Positions 61,671 through 64,000 of a stretch of 64,000 nucleotides of DNA are shown here, one piece after another. Each line of letters opens with the position of its first letter. The first letter of the stretch is position 1. The notes under the pieces were generated by a model that was not told the DNA's origin, did no database searches, and was given only the letters and a program-made list of their open reading frames with translations. Both the position numbers and the translations under genes were made by a program. The stretch is from Chloroflexia bacterium SDU3-3 (GTDB taxonomy: Bacteria > Chloroflexota > Chloroflexia > Chloroflexales > Roseiflexaceae). The stretch spans positions 1 through 64,000 of the forward strand of contig WBOU01000018.1 of the NCBI GenBank assembly GCA_009268125.1, read 5' to 3'.

Positions 61671-61714
61671 AGGAGGGCTGGTGCAACCACGGCTGCGCCA
61701 GCCCTCCTTTTTAT
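61671..61714. terminator. Intrinsic terminator downstream of the sugar ABC operon
   Basis: AGGAGGGCTGG (61671-61681) pairs with CCAGCCCTCCT (61698-61708) and is followed on the plus strand by TTTTTATT. It lies 140 bases after the permease stop, beyond the repeat, and 15 bases from the stop of the opposing GT87-like gene. Confidence 0.85.
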
Positions 61715-61728
61715 TGTGCTCTGCGCTT

Positions 61729-62994
61729 CTATTTTTTTCTTGGTGCCTTGGTGTCTTGGTGCTTGAACAGGGTGTTTCCCCTTCGCGCCTTGGTGTCTTG
61801 GTGGTTAAATGGCGCTTCTTGAGTGTTGATCGGGATAGTGAACAGCAGGGTGGCCCAGACCAGGCAGATGGCCACGTTGAGCAGGGCGTAGAGCGAGCGG
61901 TAGGCGGGCATGCCCAGCACCACGTAGCCGGGCATGCACCAGTAGAGCGCGGTGGCCCAGGTGAATGCGGCCAGGGCATTGGCGGCGCGGGGCGGCAGGC
62001 GGTAGCCGTCGGCCCCGTGGTTGGTGCGGCCCAGCGCGATGGGGACAAACAGGAAGCTGAGCACCATGTCCTGCCGCCCGTGGTAGACAGCGCACATGCT
62101 CCAGATCGTGAGCGCGCCCGCGAGGGTGAGGCTGGCCAGCCCGCTAGCGCGGATGGCAGCCATGGCGTGCGGGCGCAGCAGCCAGCGCCCGAGCAGCGCG
62201 GCCAGGGCCAGCGTGGCCAGGGCTAGGGCCAGCGGGCCGAGCGGCCCCCAGCCAAGGCTCAGCAGGTGGATGGCGTAGCCTTGGGTCTGGCCCATGATCA
62301 TGGTCGAGTAGCCAAGGTACTCGCCGATGATGACGAGCGGGCTGGTCCACGCGATCAGAGCCACGGCCAGCAGGGCCAGCACCTGGGTGGCCACGCAGCC
62401 CGCCACCACCTTCCAGCGCCCGGCCAGCAGGGCCACTAGCAGCACAGGCAGCGACATGGTGTACTTGGATATGGCGATGCCCAGCAGCACCCCGGCCAGC
62501 CAGGGTCGGTCGCGCTCTAGCAGCAGCGCGCCGAGCGTGCAGGCGGCGATCAGCAGGCTGATCTGGCCTAGCTCGATCACCTGGCGGGTGGCGATCAGCG
62601 CTAGGAATAGGCCGAGCAGTAGCAAGCCCTGGCCCGAGCGCGGCGGGATGTGGGCCAGCGCACCCATGCACCACACGCAGGCGACCGCGAGCAGCAGGTT
62701 GGTCGCGGCCCAGATCAGCGTGGCGGCCCCCCAGGGGGCGTAGGCCAGTGGGGCCAGCAGCAGCAGCACTGGGGCGGCGCTGGGCACAATGGTGGTGTAG
62801 GGGTCGCGCCGCTGGATGAGCAGGCTGCCGCCCTGCCACCACTGGGTCAGGTCGTGGCCCCAGCGCGGGTTGCTGAAGGCCCCATCGGCATAGGCCTTGA
62901 GCACAATGTTGCCCAGGGCAATTGCCGCCATAGCGAAGGCGGCCAGCGCGAGCAGGGTGATGAGCCAGCGCGGCATTGCGCGAAAAGCGGCCAT
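61729..62994 (-). CDS. GT87-like (DUF2029) membrane glycosyltransferase with a repeat-derived C-terminal tail
   Basis: 421 aa, about ten to eleven hydrophobic segments. GHDLTQWWQGGSLLIQRRDPYTT at the first loop and the GQISLLIAACTLGALLLERDRPWLAGVLLGIAISKYTMSLPVLL segment fit the DUF2029/GT87 group, GT-C enzymes such as polyprenyl-phosphate-mannose transferases. The last ~26 residues are hydrophilic and come from a dispersed repeat: NHQDTKARRGNTLFKHQDTK and four more, translated from two copies of ACCAAGACACCAAGG. The native end was probably near TIPINTQEA; the repeat supplies the present stop. The gene stands alone, with GTG/ATG options near 62994. Substrate unknown. Confidence 0.75.
   Translation of the reverse strand: MAAFRAMPRWLITLLALAAFAMAAIALGNIVLKAYADGAFSNPRWGHDLTQWWQGGSLLIQRRDPYTTIVPSAAPVLLLLAPLAYAPWGAATLIWAATNLLLAVACVWCMGALAHIPPRSGQGLLLLGLFLALIATRQVIELGQISLLIAACTLGALLLERDRPWLAGVLLGIAISKYTMSLPVLLVALLAGRWKVVAGCVATQVLALLAVALIAWTSPLVIIGEYLGYSTMIMGQTQGYAIHLLSLGWGPLGPLALALATLALAALLGRWLLRPHAMAAIRASGLASLTLAGALTIWSMCAVYHGRQDMVLSFLFVPIALGRTNHGADGYRLPPRAANALAAFTWATALYWCMPGYVVLGMPAYRSLYALLNVAICLVWATLLFTIPINTQEAPFNHQDTKARRGNTLFKHQDTKAPRKK
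61738..61810. repeat. Dispersed (CACCAAGA)n-type repeat, copy 5, inside a gene end
   Basis: On the minus strand, TTTAACCACCAAGACACCAA then TTCAAGCACCAAGACACCAA, each continued by degenerate units. It overlaps the last ~75 bases of the GT87-like coding sequence. Confidence 0.8.
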
Positions 62995-63036
62995 GGTCGA
63001 ATCTCCGCAGAAGAAACCCTGCGAAGGATAGCATAA

Positions 63037-63074
63037 ACCAGGGCGGGGCGCGTCACCACGCGCCCCGCCCTGGT
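63037..63074 (-). terminator. Strong hairpin after the expansin-like gene
   Basis: ACCAGGGCGGGGCGCGT pairs perfectly with ACGCGCCCCGCCCTGGT (17 bp) around CACC, 26 bases beyond the stop at 63100. On the minus strand TTATGC follows, no T run. Confidence 0.7.
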
Positions 63075-63099
63075 GCGTTAGAGCAGCAAGGAGACTGCC

Positions 63100-64000
63100 C
63101 TAGTTGCTGCCCGTCACGGTTGCCGCCGTGTAGGCCGGGCCGCACTGCGTGCCACACGAGGATGGCCTGCTGAAGCTGTAGACCCGCCCGCCGTTGATCA
63201 GCTGATCGTTCACGTCGTAGATGCGGATCTGGTAGTTGGTGCCTGCGGTGCTGGTGCCGTCGATGACATACGACTGGCCCATATCGCCGTTCATCGTGGC
63301 CTTCTTCCAGGTGCCGTTGTTGTAGTACTCGACGCCGTGGATGCCATTGGGCAGGTTGCTGATAGCGATAGCCGCCCAGTAGACCGCCGAGTTTTGGATG
63401 AAGCCAACCTTGATGTCGCCGGTGTAGTTGGGGGCTGGGATGAACTGCCAGTGGATCTGGCGGTTGTTCCAGTGGCCGTTCAGCATGTCGCCCGCCGGAG
63501 CGCCATTTTTGGTAAAGAGGCTGAGCGAGTTTTTCGAGAAGTCGAGGTGGTTGGCGTCGTCGCGGCACCAGGCGTTGCCATCCTGGCAGCTGTCGGCCAC
63601 GATCAGGTCGAGGGTTGCGCCGTTGAAGCTGTCGGCCACCCAGCCGCCGTTGCGGCAGAAGGCGGCGTTGGGCGCGCCGTCGTTGACGCCGGTGCAGTAG
63701 TCGCCGATGGTGACGCGCACCCAGCGGCCACAGTTCAGGCCGTTGTTGTAGAAGCCGATCTTGCTGGCGTTGGCGCTAGAGATCGGGCGCTGGAAGAAGG
63801 TGCTGTAGTCGCCGGGTGTGTTCTGCACATTCAGCGCCACAAAGTTCTGCGAGTCGATGGCCGACTGCGGCAGGCCGCAGCCGCCGTAGGGGCTGCCTAG
63901 ACCGTCGAAGTAGGTGCCGTTGCCGGTGTAGCTGGTGCCGGGCACCGGGGTGGCCGTGGGGCCAGTGGTGGGTACGGCGGTGGGCACGCTGGTTGGGCCA
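63100..64000 (-). CDS. Secreted expansin-like protein (partial, 5' end beyond the window)
   Basis: About 300 residues are visible; the frame is open at the right edge, so the start and any signal peptide are missing. The visible part begins in a Pro/Thr/Val linker (GPTSVPTAVPTTGPTATPV), followed by a double-psi beta-barrel (~20-160: GNGTYFDG, GGCGLPQSAI, NCGRWVRVTIGDYC, VADSCQDGNAW, HLDFSKNSL; the Asp of HLDFS and the G-CG motifs are expansin landmarks) and a C-terminal CBM63-like sandwich (~165-290: WQFIPAPNYTGDIKVGFIQNS, NGIHGVEYYNNGTW). Expansins loosen cellulose or wall polysaccharide without hydrolysis. Many cysteines suggest disulfides. Upstream domains joined by the Pro/Thr linker are probable. 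Confidence 0.8.
   Translation of the reverse strand, partial: GPTSVPTAVPTTGPTATPVPGTSYTGNGTYFDGLGSPYGGCGLPQSAIDSQNFVALNVQNTPGDYSTFFQRPISSANASKIGFYNNGLNCGRWVRVTIGDYCTGVNDGAPNAAFCRNGGWVADSFNGATLDLIVADSCQDGNAWCRDDANHLDFSKNSLSLFTKNGAPAGDMLNGHWNNRQIHWQFIPAPNYTGDIKVGFIQNSAVYWAAIAISNLPNGIHGVEYYNNGTWKKATMNGDMGQSYVIDGTSTAGTNYQIRIYDVNDQLINGGRVYSFSRPSSCGTQCGPAYTAATVTGSN

Larger units (their letters stand above)
61532..61728. other. Intergenic region between sugar permease and GT87-like genes
   Basis: About 200 bases between convergent genes, holding a dispersed repeat copy and an intrinsic terminator, listed separately; nothing else seen. Confidence 0.55.

Overview
The window is GC-rich, gene-dense bacterial chromosome with no rRNA, tRNA, phage or transposase genes visible. 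The best taxonomic guess is a filamentous member of the Chloroflexota (class Chloroflexia). This is an inference from gene content: Roadblock/Ras-like GTPase modules with STAS, V4R and PATAN partners, RsbR-type STAS sensors, a MalT-type LuxR regulator with a YRR..LRKRYLGRS N-terminal module, secreted proteins ending in CGSFRSYWQ..PISEE..YYERARLEYHP modules, bacterial expansin, and many GT-C membrane glycosyltransferases. No phylogenetic marker gene is present to confirm it.

Layout. 0.4-2.5 kb (-): Roadblock/LC7, V4R and STAS signalling genes. 3-11 kb: PIG-V-like mannosyltransferase, secreted beta-propeller protein, LolA-like exported protein, a 43-bp tandem repeat, an alpha/beta hydrolase and a large GT-C-like membrane protein. 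11-13.2 kb (-): lipoate ligase family protein, Ohr, and a TetR regulator with matching operators before itself and ohr. 13.9-19.7 kb (+): dCache/HAMP/STAS sensor, then an overlapping GT2, methyltransferase and YfhO operon. 19.8-25.2 kb (-): TolB-like lipoprotein, lipid kinase, old-yellow-enzyme, YwnB-like reductase, Rrf2 regulator (again with matching operators) and an MDR reductase. 25.6-33.9 kb (+): a self-contained hexitol-type PTS operon: MtlR-like activator, EIIC, EIIB, EIIA, HPr-EI fusion, an unusual double-Rossmann MDR dehydrogenase and a PfkB sugar-phosphate kinase. 34.3-37.9 kb (+): Roadblock, protoglobin, PATAN, conservon-type small GTPase and a CobW GTPase. 37.9-45.5 kb: UvrD helicase, HD hydrolase, epimerase, two MshEN-like repeat proteins, GNAT and a GAF/HD-GYP protein. 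46.3-54.8 kb: aldehyde dehydrogenase/TetR divergon, AP2-like protein, OsmC, DUF5666 lipoprotein, sialate O-acetylesterase-like esterase, quinone reductase-like MDR. 54.9-64 kb: MalT-like regulator divergent from a sugar ABC importer (binding protein and two permeases, no ATPase), a GT87-like glycosyltransferase and an expansin-like protein cut by the right edge.

How they work together. Two Roadblock proteins about 82% identical sit in separate cassettes with different sensors (heme protoglobin in one; V4R and STAS in the other), suggesting interchangeable inputs to one Ras-like GTPase switch. An HD-GYP gene immediately followed by a MshEN-repeat gene looks like a c-di-GMP degradation/response pair. 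The PTS and ABC operons, the esterase and expansin fit a heterotrophic, polysaccharide-using lifestyle. Dispersed 8-bp-unit repeats (CACCAAGA)n occupy several intergenic gaps and in one case form the C-terminal tail of a gene. Most intergenic gaps between convergent genes carry strong hairpins.
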